From NCBI RefSeq assembly GCF_038397775.1, contig NZ_CP151650.1, positions 868,001-932,000 on the forward strand: a stretch of DNA of 64,000 bases. Reading direction: 5' to 3'. Each line of letters opens with the position of its first letter. The stretch's first letter is position 1. Shown piece after piece: positions 16,697 to 26,054 of this stretch. The position numbers and the translations under genes are program-made. A model generated the notes under the pieces. It saw only the letters and a program-made list of their open reading frames with translations, made no database searches and had not been told where the DNA came from. Source of the DNA: Pseudomonas sp. RC10. Lineage in GTDB: Bacteria; Pseudomonadota; Gammaproteobacteria; Pseudomonadales; Pseudomonadaceae.

Positions 16697-19600
16697 ATGG
16701 ACTATTCAAAAATCATCGGAAAGGACGATGGGCAAAGATTGTCTTTCGAGGAACTCGTCTGCCAACTTGCCCGGCGCGACCGCCCTGAGAACGCCGTAGA
16801 GTTCAGGCGGATCGAAGGCTCGGGAGGCGACGGAGGGATCGAGAGCTATTGGGTTCTTCAGGACGGTCCTGAGGTCGGTTATCAGGCCAAGTATTACCTT
16901 AGGTCACGGGATGTCGATTGGAGCAAAATCGACGAGTCGGTAAAGCAGGCTTTGAAATCTCACCCTGGGCTGAAACAGTATGTGATTGCCATTCCCTGCG
17001 ACCTTACTGATCGCAGCGGGGCACAGGGCGCAGGGAAGAAAGGGTGGGAGCACTGGGATACACACAAGCTTGCCTGGGAAGCGCTTTGTGCTCAAAGCAG
17101 TATCCCCACGGTTGAGTTCGTGGCCTGGACGGCGTCTGACCTGACCGACAAATTGTTACACCCTACAGCTGAGGGCCTACGAAAGTTCTGGTTTGGCGAG
17201 TTGGAGATTTCTGGGCAATGGTTTCGCAAGAATGTAGAACTCGCCGTAGAGTCACTCGATGAGCGATATCATCCGGAAGATCACGTAGAGGTTGGAATCG
17301 AGAGCCTCTTTAAAGTGCTCCTTCGCGATGAGGAAGTCACCACCGAACTCACCTCTGCTTTTTCCACCGTAGCCAAAGCAGCCAAGCTCAGCAACTTCGT
17401 AAAGGATGACTCCGACGCCGGGCTCATCGCTGGTATCCAGCGTGTCGAGAAGGAAGCGTCCAAGGCTTCAGCATTCGGCAGCAGATTTCGCTCCGACTCT
17501 TGGGAGCCTTGGCCCATTCTCGATTGCGTTGCAGCCTTGTCAGACGCCTCTCATAGCGTCCACGAATTGAAGGGCTGGGCTTGGCAAAATATGCCTAAGT
17601 CTGAATCCAGAAGGGATTACTCCTCTTCGGACATGAACTATCTGAGCCATAAGCTGGACGAGCTTTCAAATGCTCTCTACGGCTTGATTTCGACGCTGGA
17701 GGGGAAATTCTATTCCGCTGAGCAAAACCGTTTTGCCCTTCTGACAGGGAAGGCTGGCACAGGCAAATCGCACACACTCGGTACTGTTGCTCAGAAAGCG
17801 ATTTCAGATGGGCACCCGGTGGTTTTGATTTTGGGGCAGCAATTAGGCTCTCTGGGTTTTTGGAGGCAAGCGACAGAAACACTCGGGCTGGGGACTGTTG
17901 AGCCAGAGGTATTCTTGCAGGCCATGAGTTCTGCCGCTGAGGCCGCTCAAAAGCGCGGACTCATCCTGATCGATGCCATCAACGAAGGTGCCGGTGCACA
18001 ACTATGGAGGACTGAACTTCCCGCTCTGATCGCCCGAGTCAACGCTTACGAGAACCTCGTTCTTGTCGTCACCTGTCGTACTGAGTACACGCCGTATGTA
18101 GTTCCGCCAAAAGTGATAGAGACGACAGTTGCCTTCTCCATTCGTGGTTTCGTGACGAATGTAGAGCAGTCGAGGGCCGCGAAGGTCTACCTGCACAAGA
18201 GAGGCATTTCCCAGCCTGATACGCCTTGGCTTTCCGCTGAATTTGTCAATCCGCTGTTTCTTCGCAGTGCGTGCGTTGCCCTTGCCCGAGACGGTTGTAA
18301 GCAATTCCCCAGAGGCCTGCATGGCACGAAGCAGGTTTTTGCATTTTACATCCGTAGTGTCGCGCGAAATCTAGGTGTCGGAAGAGACGGCAGCGACGAT
18401 CTGCTCGCTCCTACTACAGCGGCAATCTCGGCCATCGCCAGGTTGATGGCCACCGACAGGCGCGATTACGTGCTTTTGGCCGATGCTGTGCGAATTTCGA
18501 CGGAAGTGTTTTCGAGTTTTCCTTCGCCACCTTCCAAAACCTGGTTTGACGTCCTGCAGAAGAACGGAATTTTCCGACTCGACCCACCACCGCGCCAGCT
18601 TGAAATTGATCCATTTACTCCGGTCGAGGATATCGTGAGGTTCAGTTTCCAGCGACTCCAAGACCACCTCATGGCGGATGCGCTGCTCAAGGGGGTGACG
18701 GATCTAGGGCTCGAACTGGAGACTGGAGTTTTGAGCTTCATTCTTGACGGCGACAGATTCAAGTGGGAGTGGGCTGGTCTCGCTGAAGCCTTGTCTATCC
18801 AAGTGCCTGAGCGTTTCGGCTCAGAGCTTTTGGATGTGCTTCCGAGGGATATTGATATCTGGATCAACGACGACTCGGTCAGAGGCGCCTTCCTAGAGAG
18901 CTTGCGTTGGCGTAGCTCAAACGCTTTCACGGAGCGCACCTGGCGATATTACCAAGCTATCTTGGATGTCGATGACAGCCAACTCTATGTGCTGATCGAA
19001 CTCTGTGCCAACGTTGATCACCCTTGGAACGCTAAACTACTCCACGACATTCTGATTACTAAAACGATGCCAGAGCGTGATGCTTCCTGGACGGTAAAAA
19101 TCAACGACTTCGATATGGCGGATGGCAGCACGATCCGCCGCCTCCTGGACTGGTGCTTGACCAGTCAGACCGAGAAAACGGATCGACAGGTACAGCTTCT
19201 TTGCGGGCTTGCGGTCACGTGGCTGACGGCGTCATCGCATAGAGAAATCAGAGACAAAGCGACCAAGGCGCTATCCGCATTGCTGCTTTCGAAGGTTGAG
19301 CTCTACGGTGAACTGTGCGAGAGGTTCGCTGGCCTTGATGATCTCTACGTAATGGAACGGTTGCACGGGGCTGGTTATGGTGCATGTTGTATCGATCCAT
19401 CTCCAATGCGGTTGAAGCATTACGCCCCGGTAGCTTACCGGATGGTTTTCTCTGAGCAGTGCGCTCCGCTATCGATCATGCTGAGGGACTATGCATCGGG
19501 GATTATTGAGCTGGCTGCCCACTATCGTTGCCTGCCTACCGAGGTCGATCTCAGCGCCTGTAGGCCACCTTATACATCTCAGCCTGTTCAATTAGCTGTT

Positions 19601-21262
19601 TCACAAGCTCTTCTCGATGATGTCGCCACAAAAGCTGGAGGTGACGAAATCAAGCGTTCTTGCACTGGCGGAATAAGTGAGTTCGCTGATGAGATCAAGC
19701 ATCGTGTCAGCTCATTTTCGAGCGTTGCTTTGACTTCTCAAATGCCCCACACGCAATCCGAGATGAACGAGCGATTCGATACAGAGGTAATTGCCCCTTA
19801 CCCAGACAGGCAAGAAATCGTCGATGCGATCAGTGCTCTTCAATTCAATCCATTCCGATTCTTGCTCCGCCCATTCGAAGTACTCGGGGAGCTTGAGGAA
19901 GCCGAGGGGGTAGAGGCAGTTGAGGAAGTCGAGGGGGTAGGGGCGGTAGAGGCGGTTGAGGAGTTCGAGGAACTGGAGACGCATGACCACTCCGAGGAAC
20001 TTCAGCAGCTAGAGAAGAAGCTTGTTGATCTACTGAATGTTGACGAAAAAAGAAGATTTACCGACGAGTTCCGATGGTGCATCGCCCGCTCGGAAAAGTA
20101 TCCGCGCACGTTGGAAGGTGTCGACATGGCGGCGGCCAAACGGTGGGTCGCAAAGCGCGCCTATGACTTCGGATGGACAGCAGAACTCTTCCCATCGGAT
20201 AGCTCTCACCGTCACGGCTATTCCCGCGAGAGGCCACTCTTTGAGCGGATTGGTGCCAAATATGAGTGGCTTGCGCTCGATGAACTCCTTTGTCGGCTGG
20301 CCGATAGTAATTGGCTCGCCGAAGCTCGAGTCGATGGAACACGTGATTACCGTTCATCCATCGACCTAGGTTTCCATCGAGATATCGACCCTACTGTTCT
20401 TCAAGGGTTGTCCGACTCCAGTTTTGGTTCTGTAGATATCTCACCAATTGTTTCCGAGGAAACAGCCGAAGACTGCCTTCAGGAATGGCCTTTCAAGCTT
20501 GACCCGAGCCTCGGGATGCCAAGTCTCGTAGGCCGAACGGACAAGGTTGGGGAAAAGTGGCTTGTCCTTTACGAGCATCGCTCCGTGGCGAATCGTTACG
20601 ACGATGGAGAGAGCCGAGAGCACGGGCTACGTCAGCAGGAATGGCGTTTCCTCATGCCTGTCGTCGTCAGGAAAAAAGATCAAAAACAGTTGATTCGCTT
20701 TCTGAGCACTCAGCGTTCCCTGGATGTTTCGAGGTGGTCGGGACGCAGTTGTACGGACGAGGGCTATCTGCTTGAGGCCCCATGGCGCTTTACCTGGGAT
20801 CAGTTGATGTGGACACCTACCAGCTTTCATAATCAAGGAGAGCTCGAACTGGCCTTTCCCTGTTTTAGATATCATTGGGAGTCCCATTTGGATGCCTCAC
20901 TTCCAGAAGGAGCGTCTGCACATTTACCAGCCCCTTGGCTGGCAAGTCAGCTATCCATTACCCCCATGCTCTCAGATCCACGAGTCTATGTGGATGCACT
21001 AGGGAAGCCCCAACTGATCAGCGGGACGGGCTCTGACGATAGCTCACACGCCTACATACGACAGGACATATTTGAGCGGCTGTTGAAAAATAAAGATTTG
21101 GCATGTGTGTGGACGTTTGTAGCAGAGCGGGGCGTGTGGCCAGGCGGAGGAAACTCTCATGCAGCATGGAGAAGATCTGAAGGTATAGTTTGGTTCGAGC
21201 GAGGGAGGCCAAAAATGGAATCATGGAAAGAAGATAAATGTAATGGTGCTGAAGATGGCTGA
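16697..21262 (+). CDS. STAND ATPase with N-terminal PD-(D/E)XK nuclease (Avs-like)
   Basis: A 1521-residue protein. Residues 15-70 carry a restriction-endonuclease-type core: LSFEELVCQLA, then GSGGDGGIES (Asp45, Glu49) and GYQAKYY (Gln63-x-Lys65), the order of an Mrr/Cap4-like nuclease. A P-loop follows (LLTGKAGTGKSHT, Lys near 356) with Walker B LILIDAINEG near 423 and a sensor-like VVTCRTEYTPYV, typical of STAND/NACHT ATPases. The remaining about 900 residues would be the sensor. This plan is that of Avs anti-phage proteins, which recognise phage terminase or portal and then cut DNA. An odd acidic Glu/Val/Ala repeat lies near residue 1065-1095. ATG 16,697 has AGGTGG 7 bp upstream. Confidence 0.8.
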   Translation: MDYSKIIGKDDGQRLSFEELVCQLARRDRPENAVEFRRIEGSGGDGGIESYWVLQDGPEVGYQAKYYLRSRDVDWSKIDESVKQALKSHPGLKQYVIAIPCDLTDRSGAQGAGKKGWEHWDTHKLAWEALCAQSSIPTVEFVAWTASDLTDKLLHPTAEGLRKFWFGELEISGQWFRKNVELAVESLDERYHPEDHVEVGIESLFKVLLRDEEVTTELTSAFSTVAKAAKLSNFVKDDSDAGLIAGIQRVEKEASKASAFGSRFRSDSWEPWPILDCVAALSDASHSVHELKGWAWQNMPKSESRRDYSSSDMNYLSHKLDELSNALYGLISTLEGKFYSAEQNRFALLTGKAGTGKSHTLGTVAQKAISDGHPVVLILGQQLGSLGFWRQATETLGLGTVEPEVFLQAMSSAAEAAQKRGLILIDAINEGAGAQLWRTELPALIARVNAYENLVLVVTCRTEYTPYVVPPKVIETTVAFSIRGFVTNVEQSRAAKVYLHKRGISQPDTPWLSAEFVNPLFLRSACVALARDGCKQFPRGLHGTKQVFAFYIRSVARNLGVGRDGSDDLLAPTTAAISAIARLMATDRRDYVLLADAVRISTEVFSSFPSPPSKTWFDVLQKNGIFRLDPPPRQLEIDPFTPVEDIVRFSFQRLQDHLMADALLKGVTDLGLELETGVLSFILDGDRFKWEWAGLAEALSIQVPERFGSELLDVLPRDIDIWINDDSVRGAFLESLRWRSSNAFTERTWRYYQAILDVDDSQLYVLIELCANVDHPWNAKLLHDILITKTMPERDASWTVKINDFDMADGSTIRRLLDWCLTSQTEKTDRQVQLLCGLAVTWLTASSHREIRDKATKALSALLLSKVELYGELCERFAGLDDLYVMERLHGAGYGACCIDPSPMRLKHYAPVAYRMVFSEQCAPLSIMLRDYASGIIELAAHYRCLPTEVDLSACRPPYTSQPVQLAVSQALLDDVATKAGGDEIKRSCTGGISEFADEIKHRVSSFSSVALTSQMPHTQSEMNERFDTEVIAPYPDRQEIVDAISALQFNPFRFLLRPFEVLGELEEAEGVEAVEEVEGVGAVEAVEEFEELETHDHSEELQQLEKKLVDLLNVDEKRRFTDEFRWCIARSEKYPRTLEGVDMAAAKRWVAKRAYDFGWTAELFPSDSSHRHGYSRERPLFERIGAKYEWLALDELLCRLADSNWLAEARVDGTRDYRSSIDLGFHRDIDPTVLQGLSDSSFGSVDISPIVSEETAEDCLQEWPFKLDPSLGMPSLVGRTDKVGEKWLVLYEHRSVANRYDDGESREHGLRQQEWRFLMPVVVRKKDQKQLIRFLSTQRSLDVSRWSGRSCTDEGYLLEAPWRFTWDQLMWTPTSFHNQGELELAFPCFRYHWESHLDASLPEGASAHLPAPWLASQLSITPMLSDPRVYVDALGKPQLISGTGSDDSSHAYIRQDIFERLLKNKDLACVWTFVAERGVWPGGGNSHAAWRRSEGIVWFERGRPKMESWKEDKCNGAEDG

Positions 21263-21507
21263 GCGTGGACGGTGTCGTTACTCTAGATCCCAACCTAGAT
21301 TTCTAGGATTGGGCGTGTTGCTTATTGGCGTTGCGGTACCGATGCTGCATCCATGAAGAAATGGGGGGCGAAGAACCTCGCCATCTGATACATGACAGGT
21401 TTCAGCTCCCTCTCACTAATTCCGCTTTTCAATCTGCCGAGCATTGCTTTCGTGCTTGGCTCCTTCCTTTAAAAGTCGCTTCCAGCCCTGACGTCCCAGT
21501 CGCGTTG
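21263..21507. other. Intergenic region after the STAND gene
   Basis: About 245 bp between the convergent STAND and HTH genes. I see no gene, clear terminator or repeat; short open frames here lack ribosome sites. Confidence 0.4.
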
Positions 21508-21966
21508 CTAGCCTTGCGTCTGACGCCAGAGCCTTCTCAACGTGGTCTCTGCCAACCCCAGCTCCTTTGCAGCCTGGGCCTGTGTGAGCCCTTTTGACTT
21601 CAGCGCCTGAACAGCTTGTCGTTTCCTTTCGGCTTCGATCATCGCCGGCGTCATCATCACTTCGGACTTGGATGGTAGTGCGACATCTGCGAGGCCAAGC
21701 TCCTCCAGTTCAGATAGGCAATCCATCAGCGTTTTCCGCGCAGTTTCTCCCTCAAATGAGGCGAGTGCCAGGACAAGCAATGAGATGCGTTGGACGTCCA
21801 ACGCAGATGCCAGCTCACAGCTTACCTCGACTGTGGGACTCGTCTTGGCGGACTCCAGCTGGCTGATGTGGGATTGAGCCACGGTCTTTGAGATATCCCC
21901 TTGGGTCAGCCCCTTTTGTGTGCGAAGAAGCTGTAGCACCGCCCCAAACGATTCGCGCAGCGACAT
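21508..21966 (-). CDS. XRE-family regulator with second C-terminal HTH
   Basis: A 152-residue DNA-binding protein. The N-terminal XRE domain (LRTQKGLTQGDISKTVAQS, HISQLESAKTSPT) is of the phage-repressor type. After a helical linker, a second helix-turn-helix of Hin/resolvase type follows (KSKGLTQAQAAKELG, LAETTLRRLW). The decayed gene at 13,818-14,041 matches this second domain. It probably regulates its own promoter or the divergent unknown cluster starting at 22,129. Targets cannot be told. Confidence 0.85.
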   Translation of the reverse strand: MSLRESFGAVLQLLRTQKGLTQGDISKTVAQSHISQLESAKTSPTVEVSCELASALDVQRISLLVLALASFEGETARKTLMDCLSELEELGLADVALPSKSEVMMTPAMIEAERKRQAVQALKSKGLTQAQAAKELGLAETTLRRLWRQTQG

Positions 21967-22128
21967 TTCAGAATCCCAAAAGGGGACGGTATGCCGCGTT
22001 TGCTTGCCGCCTCACAAATCTATATATTGATGCTGTCGGCGTTATGGCGCGATTGGCCCGTTCTTTCATGACTTGGCGCGGATTCGGGAACCCAGATTTT
22101 GAGATATTGACGAGCGAGGAAGAGGCAG

Positions 22129-22524
22129 ATGGATAGCTCCGTAGACTACGGCCTACTCGGAGATCCTGGTGTGATCACCGCAGGATCCGACCTCTCCCTC
22201 GAGGACGTTCTCGCACACGCCAAAGCCCGCTACCGCTGGATGCCTTGTTGTGTTGTAGAGGACTGGATCATTTTCGACGTGATCGTGACTGAACAGGAGC
22301 TTGCGAAGGTTCATGCCGCCGGCTGTTTGCCCATGATCTTGTTCGCGCACAACGTTAGGCATGATGACAGCCGCAGGTTTGAACCAGGCCATTGGGTGAG
22401 GTCGACCATCGCCGCAGAGTTCAAGGAAGGCTTCCTATTCGTTACTCGAAATACTGTGTACGTCCTGAAGGGCAGTGGCCATCGTAAGCCGGCGTCCCTG
22501 CAGGCCATCTACGCCATTCACTAA
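22129..22524 (+). CDS. DUF6957-like protein
   Basis: 131 residues. The sequence resembles a family common in Pseudomonas islands (DUF6957, named from memory): GSDLSLEDVLAHAKARY, CCVVEDWIIFDVIVTEQEL, MILFAHNVRHDDSRRF, PGHWVRSTIA and GFLFVTRNTVYVLKG. No catalytic motif or signal peptide is visible. GAGGAAGAGG precedes the ATG. First of a rightward series of unknown genes. Function unknown. Confidence 0.7.
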   Translation: MDSSVDYGLLGDPGVITAGSDLSLEDVLAHAKARYRWMPCCVVEDWIIFDVIVTEQELAKVHAAGCLPMILFAHNVRHDDSRRFEPGHWVRSTIAAEFKEGFLFVTRNTVYVLKGSGHRKPASLQAIYAIH

Positions 22525-22568
22525 ATCACCGGCTTTTGAACGGTGCCTGAGGTTGAGACAGCTACAAA

Positions 22569-23003
22569 ATGTTCTGCACGCACGAAAGCGAAATGGCCGG
22601 GTTTGTCGGGATGTTTGGTGACGGACTTGCGCATTGGCATGGCGTTTCCAGGGCGCTGAAGACCCACTGGTATCACGTAAGTGTTAAACGTTGGCAGGAC
22701 GACCGGTTTGTCTCAGTCGAAGAGTTCGTTAATGATGAGACCCGGTTGTACGAGCTGCTCAGAAGACAGAACGATACCTTCAAAGTCTCTGAGGTGCAGG
22801 TCGTCACCCCGGCATGGGTCAATGGCGGAGAGTCTTGGCGCATGGAGCGGCTCCAATCGCTCGTGATGGGATTCGACTCCAATGACGTACCAACATGCGT
22901 TTTCCAGGTAGACAGCGGAGCTGTCTATCACGATTCACATCGCCCCGATTTTGACACCAACTCACTAAAAGTTGTCAGGAACGTGTACCGCGCCTCTAAC
23001 TGA
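22569..23003 (+). CDS. Unknown protein, 144 residues
   Basis: Starts MFCTHESEMAGFVGMFGDG and contains MERLQSLVMGFDSNDVPTC and VFQVDSGAVYHDSHRPDFD. It appears soluble, with no signal or membrane segment. It follows the DUF6957-like gene by 44 bp on the same strand; the ribosome site is weak (GAGGTTGAGAC, about 10 bp away), so it may be translated after the first gene. Family not recognised. Confidence 0.5.
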   Translation: MFCTHESEMAGFVGMFGDGLAHWHGVSRALKTHWYHVSVKRWQDDRFVSVEEFVNDETRLYELLRRQNDTFKVSEVQVVTPAWVNGGESWRMERLQSLVMGFDSNDVPTCVFQVDSGAVYHDSHRPDFDTNSLKVVRNVYRASN

Positions 23004-23056
23004 TTATCTGCTAGCCAAGTACAAGCTGCCGTTTTGCTCATTATTAAGGAAGTTAT

Positions 23057-23605
23057 ATGGGTTTCGCTTTTAGTTACGTTGATGGTGTTGTTACCGGGAT
23101 GCGTCATGGTACGGCGGATAACCTGTTTGACATATCATTAAACGGATATCGCTACAAAAACGTTTATATTGAACCGAGCGCGTACAATTATCTGCAGTAC
23201 ACTGGCGCTGGAACGAAAAATCGTCTGTATTTTGGCAGAAAAGGTAAGGCGCTCGTGCTAATGGCTATCAGAAACGAAGCAGGCGATACGCTTCGTGCTC
23301 CGATGGCCGGATCGCAGATGTTAGGCGCCACCGGTGGCGTATTGGCGATCAGTGTCCTCGTGACTGTGTTTTCCTGGATTCCATATGCGGTCATTTTCTC
23401 GATTTTGCGCGACGGTAATCTCGAAGCTGGCTGCGGTGACGCTGCGTATGCGTGTGTAGTAACCGGCATCTTTTATTTCATTTACAAATTGAAGCAGGTG
23501 TTTGCTTTCAAGGAGCAGATGACGAATCTGGAATCTATCTCTGAAGGCTCTCTGGAGGCATACGGCACTCATGAGTTCGGTGTCACGCCACAGAGAGCCT
23601 CCTAA
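23057..23605 (+). CDS. Unknown membrane protein, 182 residues
   Basis: A soluble N-terminal half (MGFAFSYVDGVVTGMRHG to about 85, with KNVYIEPSAYNYLQY) is followed by two membrane helices (about 93-118, LAISVLVTVFSWIPYAVIF, and about 128-148, ACVVTGIFYFIYKL) and a C-terminal cytoplasmic tail. AAGGAAG lies 5 bp before the ATG. Its DNA is more A+T-rich than its neighbours. The layout would suit an effector or ion-channel-like protein, but no family is recognised. Confidence 0.6.
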   Translation: MGFAFSYVDGVVTGMRHGTADNLFDISLNGYRYKNVYIEPSAYNYLQYTGAGTKNRLYFGRKGKALVLMAIRNEAGDTLRAPMAGSQMLGATGGVLAISVLVTVFSWIPYAVIFSILRDGNLEAGCGDAAYACVVTGIFYFIYKLKQVFAFKEQMTNLESISEGSLEAYGTHEFGVTPQRAS

Positions 23606-23718
23606 AGTAAAGCTGCTGCTAGGGAGGTCATCTGCCATGGCCTCTCCTAGGCCCACGCTAGGCCTCAGCGCCATGTCACAGTGGCCTAGCTGAGACTCGC
23701 GGAAGAGGATTATCAAGC

Positions 23719-24549
23719 ATGTCGCCAGAGCACCCCCAGCTTCCTCAGGATGAACACCGTGGATTGCGGCAACGAGAGACAGCCCGTCGCGAAGCACTCT
23801 GGCAGCTGACAGGAGTTCGTCCTGGAGACCCGGCGGCAACTGAGATTCTTCTCGTGCTTGATGAGGCCGACGCCGATGATCTCTCCAACCCTATAGGCAG
23901 TAGCCATGCTTTATCGGTGGAGGCGGTGCGCGATCTGGTTCCGCTGACCCAGATACGCAAGATGCTGGTGGTCAGGGATGAGGATATCCCGGAGCCATGG
24001 GCGGAGCGATTCCTACAAGCCTCGACGCTTTCCACCCGACTGGTTGAGGGCTCGTACAGCCACGACTGGTACAGCTTTTTGTCCCTCTGGATCAAGGAAA
24101 TGGACTTCCTGGCCCACCATCGTGCTTGCCGCGAACTGTGGCATGTTGAAGGACGTAGATGGTGCATTCTAGAGCGCCTCTTGGCGTTAGAGCCACAAGA
24201 TCCCGGTGCCATTTCTCTCTTGGCAGAGTTGTACGATCTGCAGGGGCTCGACGACAGCCAAATCCCCTCGCTTGCTGTGGTACGGGAAGCCATTCAACAG
24301 CGGCTCTCGGACGGGCATCTGACGGTTTGGGATTCGTGGCTGCCCCTACCTTGGAATTTGCGACTGGCCCATTACTTGGGCACGACCATCACTGCTCGGC
24401 GAGAGTGGCGGGTCGAAGACTGGGAGGAATTTGTGAGTGCTTGGGATGGTGCTATGTTGAAGCTATCAGCACATCAGACAGCGCAATCTCACATCCCGTA
24501 CAAGCTGAGCGAGTGCTTGAAAAGACGACCAGGAGGCAGCGGATGTTGA
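23719..24549 (+). CDS. Unknown protein, 276 residues, first of an overlapping pair
   Basis: A largely helical, acidic protein (MSPEHPQLPQDEHRGLRQRE, EILLVLDEADADDLSN, HDWYSFLSLWIKEMDFLAHH). The middle part (LERLLALEPQDPGAISLLAELY) resembles a TPR-like helical pair. GGAAGAGG precedes the ATG by about 10 bp. The gene overlaps the next one by 7 bp, suggesting coupled translation and a functional pair. No catalytic motif seen. Confidence 0.55.
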   Translation: MSPEHPQLPQDEHRGLRQRETARREALWQLTGVRPGDPAATEILLVLDEADADDLSNPIGSSHALSVEAVRDLVPLTQIRKMLVVRDEDIPEPWAERFLQASTLSTRLVEGSYSHDWYSFLSLWIKEMDFLAHHRACRELWHVEGRRWCILERLLALEPQDPGAISLLAELYDLQGLDDSQIPSLAVVREAIQQRLSDGHLTVWDSWLPLPWNLRLAHYLGTTITARREWRVEDWEEFVSAWDGAMLKLSAHQTAQSHIPYKLSECLKRRPGGSGC

Positions 24550-24830
24550 TCAGAAAGGGTGAAATCATAAGCATCGCCTCGGGAGCTTTTGAAGGGTTTG
24601 AAACCTCCGGGCCGTTCGTTGCGGAGCAGGATTTCGATTTTAGTGATTTTGTAGATGAGGCCAGGGCGACGTTGCCTGAGTCAGCTAGTCGTCTAGACGT
24701 TCAAGACCTGATGGATGCAATCCCTGATCAGTTGCTCAAGCGAGGCCTGATTGCAAAAGTACCTTGTCGAAATCTTCATCTTGGAGCGTTTGGGGACTGG
24801 GATCTCCAAGAAACGCTTGGCGATCATTAG
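24543..24830 (+). CDS. Unknown small acidic protein, coupled to the gene before
   Basis: 95 residues, MLIRKGEIISIASGAFEGFE, then an acidic middle (EQDFDFSDFVDEARATLP) and a helical C-terminus (QDLMDAIPDQLLKRGLI). AGGAGG lies 6 bp before ATG 24,543, inside the end of the preceding gene. The 7-bp overlap and small acidic partner recall toxin-antitoxin or regulator pairs, but nothing in the sequence proves that. Confidence 0.55.
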   Translation: MLIRKGEIISIASGAFEGFETSGPFVAEQDFDFSDFVDEARATLPESASRLDVQDLMDAIPDQLLKRGLIAKVPCRNLHLGAFGDWDLQETLGDH

Positions 24831-25141
24831 CATGGCTTAACTCGGCAGCTCATACGAGAAGTAAGGGAGTTCACTGGTTGCCGACAACGATCAGTTGGTG
24901 GGCCGCTTTAGCGGACGGCTGTCTCGAACGGAGCCAGCGCGTTACCACTTCGTCTCGGCCCTAACGTGCTTCCATCCTCCCACCTGCGCGCTCCGCTTGC
25001 GCATGCGAGCATCCCACTGAATTAGGCTTGTTGGCCGTCTGAACGATGTCAGCGTTTAGCTTTATAGGCTTTGCACTCATACCACATTCTTTCAGCACTG
25101 ATTGTCGGACGAGCTTCTACGCGATCTGAAGGATAGGCGCA
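24831..25141. other. Intergenic region with no recognisable feature
   Basis: 311 bp between the overlapping pair and the convergent exonuclease gene. I find no gene, repeat, clear terminator or RNA gene. Confidence 0.4.
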
Positions 25142-25585
25142 TTATGGCGTGAACATTCCAGCGATGATCCTGGCGTCGAGCAAGGCGTGGTGAGGCAGCA
25201 CCGCCCCATCACTTTTGGGTGAAAGTGTCGTGGCATCGGTCGGATAATTTCGGACGTTCCTGGGCCATCGTCCATTGTCGTAAGCGAGCTCGCAAAACAG
25301 CTCCCAGTCGTATATAGGAGCGTCTGTGACAACCTCGAGCTCTTCGTCGTAGGTTGCCAAGAACCGGAGGAGTTCCTTCCTGGCCTCGATCATCGGCATG
25401 GCGTACTCATCACCCCACAGCTGCGGAAGCACGATGTCCTTAACGAAATCACTGCAATCATCGGGCTGCCACGTATCCTGCAATTCAACGTAGAATTCGC
25501 GCCCATTTTCAGCTATCAGTGCCAGCGATATCAGCTTCGCTGTCGCCGAGAGCTGGGTGAACTCGCAATCAAGAAAAAGCCTCAT
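25142..25585 (-). CDS. DEDD-type 3'-5' exoribonuclease-like protein
   Basis: 147 residues with the exonuclease catalytic set: MRLFLDCEFTQ (Asp6, Glu8), VVTDAPIYDWELF (second Asp region) and LPHHALLDARI with the DEDDh His and last Asp. This matches the small stand-alone 3'-5' exoribonucleases related to Rv2179c. Substrate unknown. AAAGGA lies about 10 bp before the ATG. The divergent gene at 25,603 begins only 17 bp away. Confidence 0.8.
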   Translation of the reverse strand: MRLFLDCEFTQLSATAKLISLALIAENGREFYVELQDTWQPDDCSDFVKDIVLPQLWGDEYAMPMIEARKELLRFLATYDEELEVVTDAPIYDWELFCELAYDNGRWPRNVRNYPTDATTLSPKSDGAVLPHHALLDARIIAGMFTP

Positions 25586-25602
25586 GCATTCAGAATCCTT
25601 TA

Positions 25603-25968
25603 ATGACTAGAAGTCGCTTGGATATAGCGCAGGAACGCCAGCTGTGGGATATGGCGCTCGACCACCTGGGCCCAGAAGCCCTGCTCCTCGCGGTGGTAGA
25701 AATCTGGAGCAGCGCTTCTCCTCCTGCGAGGCGAATAGTTGAGCACCTGACCACCAAACAGGTCAGTCAGGATGTTCTGAATCTACTGAAAATTGCCCAG
25801 GAACAGGTCAGGGCCTTCGTACCGGGTCGAGCGCTAGTTGCGGGCACAGTGACCTTGTACGCTCGCCACGCCAGTGACCTAGCTGATGAGCTCATTACGC
25901 GACTGCCAAAGGAACTGCTTTCGCGGGCATGGAGAGGATCGTGTCTCGAAATCGACTTGGGCATTTGA
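25603..25968 (+). CDS. Unknown protein, 121 residues
   Basis: A helical protein, MTRSRLDIAQERQLWDMALD, with a hydrophobic middle (EALLLAVVEIWSS) and ARRIVEHLTTKQVSQ. The start is 17 bp from that of the divergent exonuclease and lacks a ribosome site, so translation may be leaderless or begin further in. Pairing with the exonuclease is suggested only by proximity. Confidence 0.5.
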   Translation: MTRSRLDIAQERQLWDMALDHLGPEALLLAVVEIWSSASPPARRIVEHLTTKQVSQDVLNLLKIAQEQVRAFVPGRALVAGTVTLYARHASDLADELITRLPKELLSRAWRGSCLEIDLGI

Positions 25969-26054
25969 AGTCCAGTCATGCTCCATAGGGCACCGTGGCG
26001 TAGCAATCCTACTAGAATTCCATTGAGCTAATTCCTGCTCCATTGAGATGTTTT

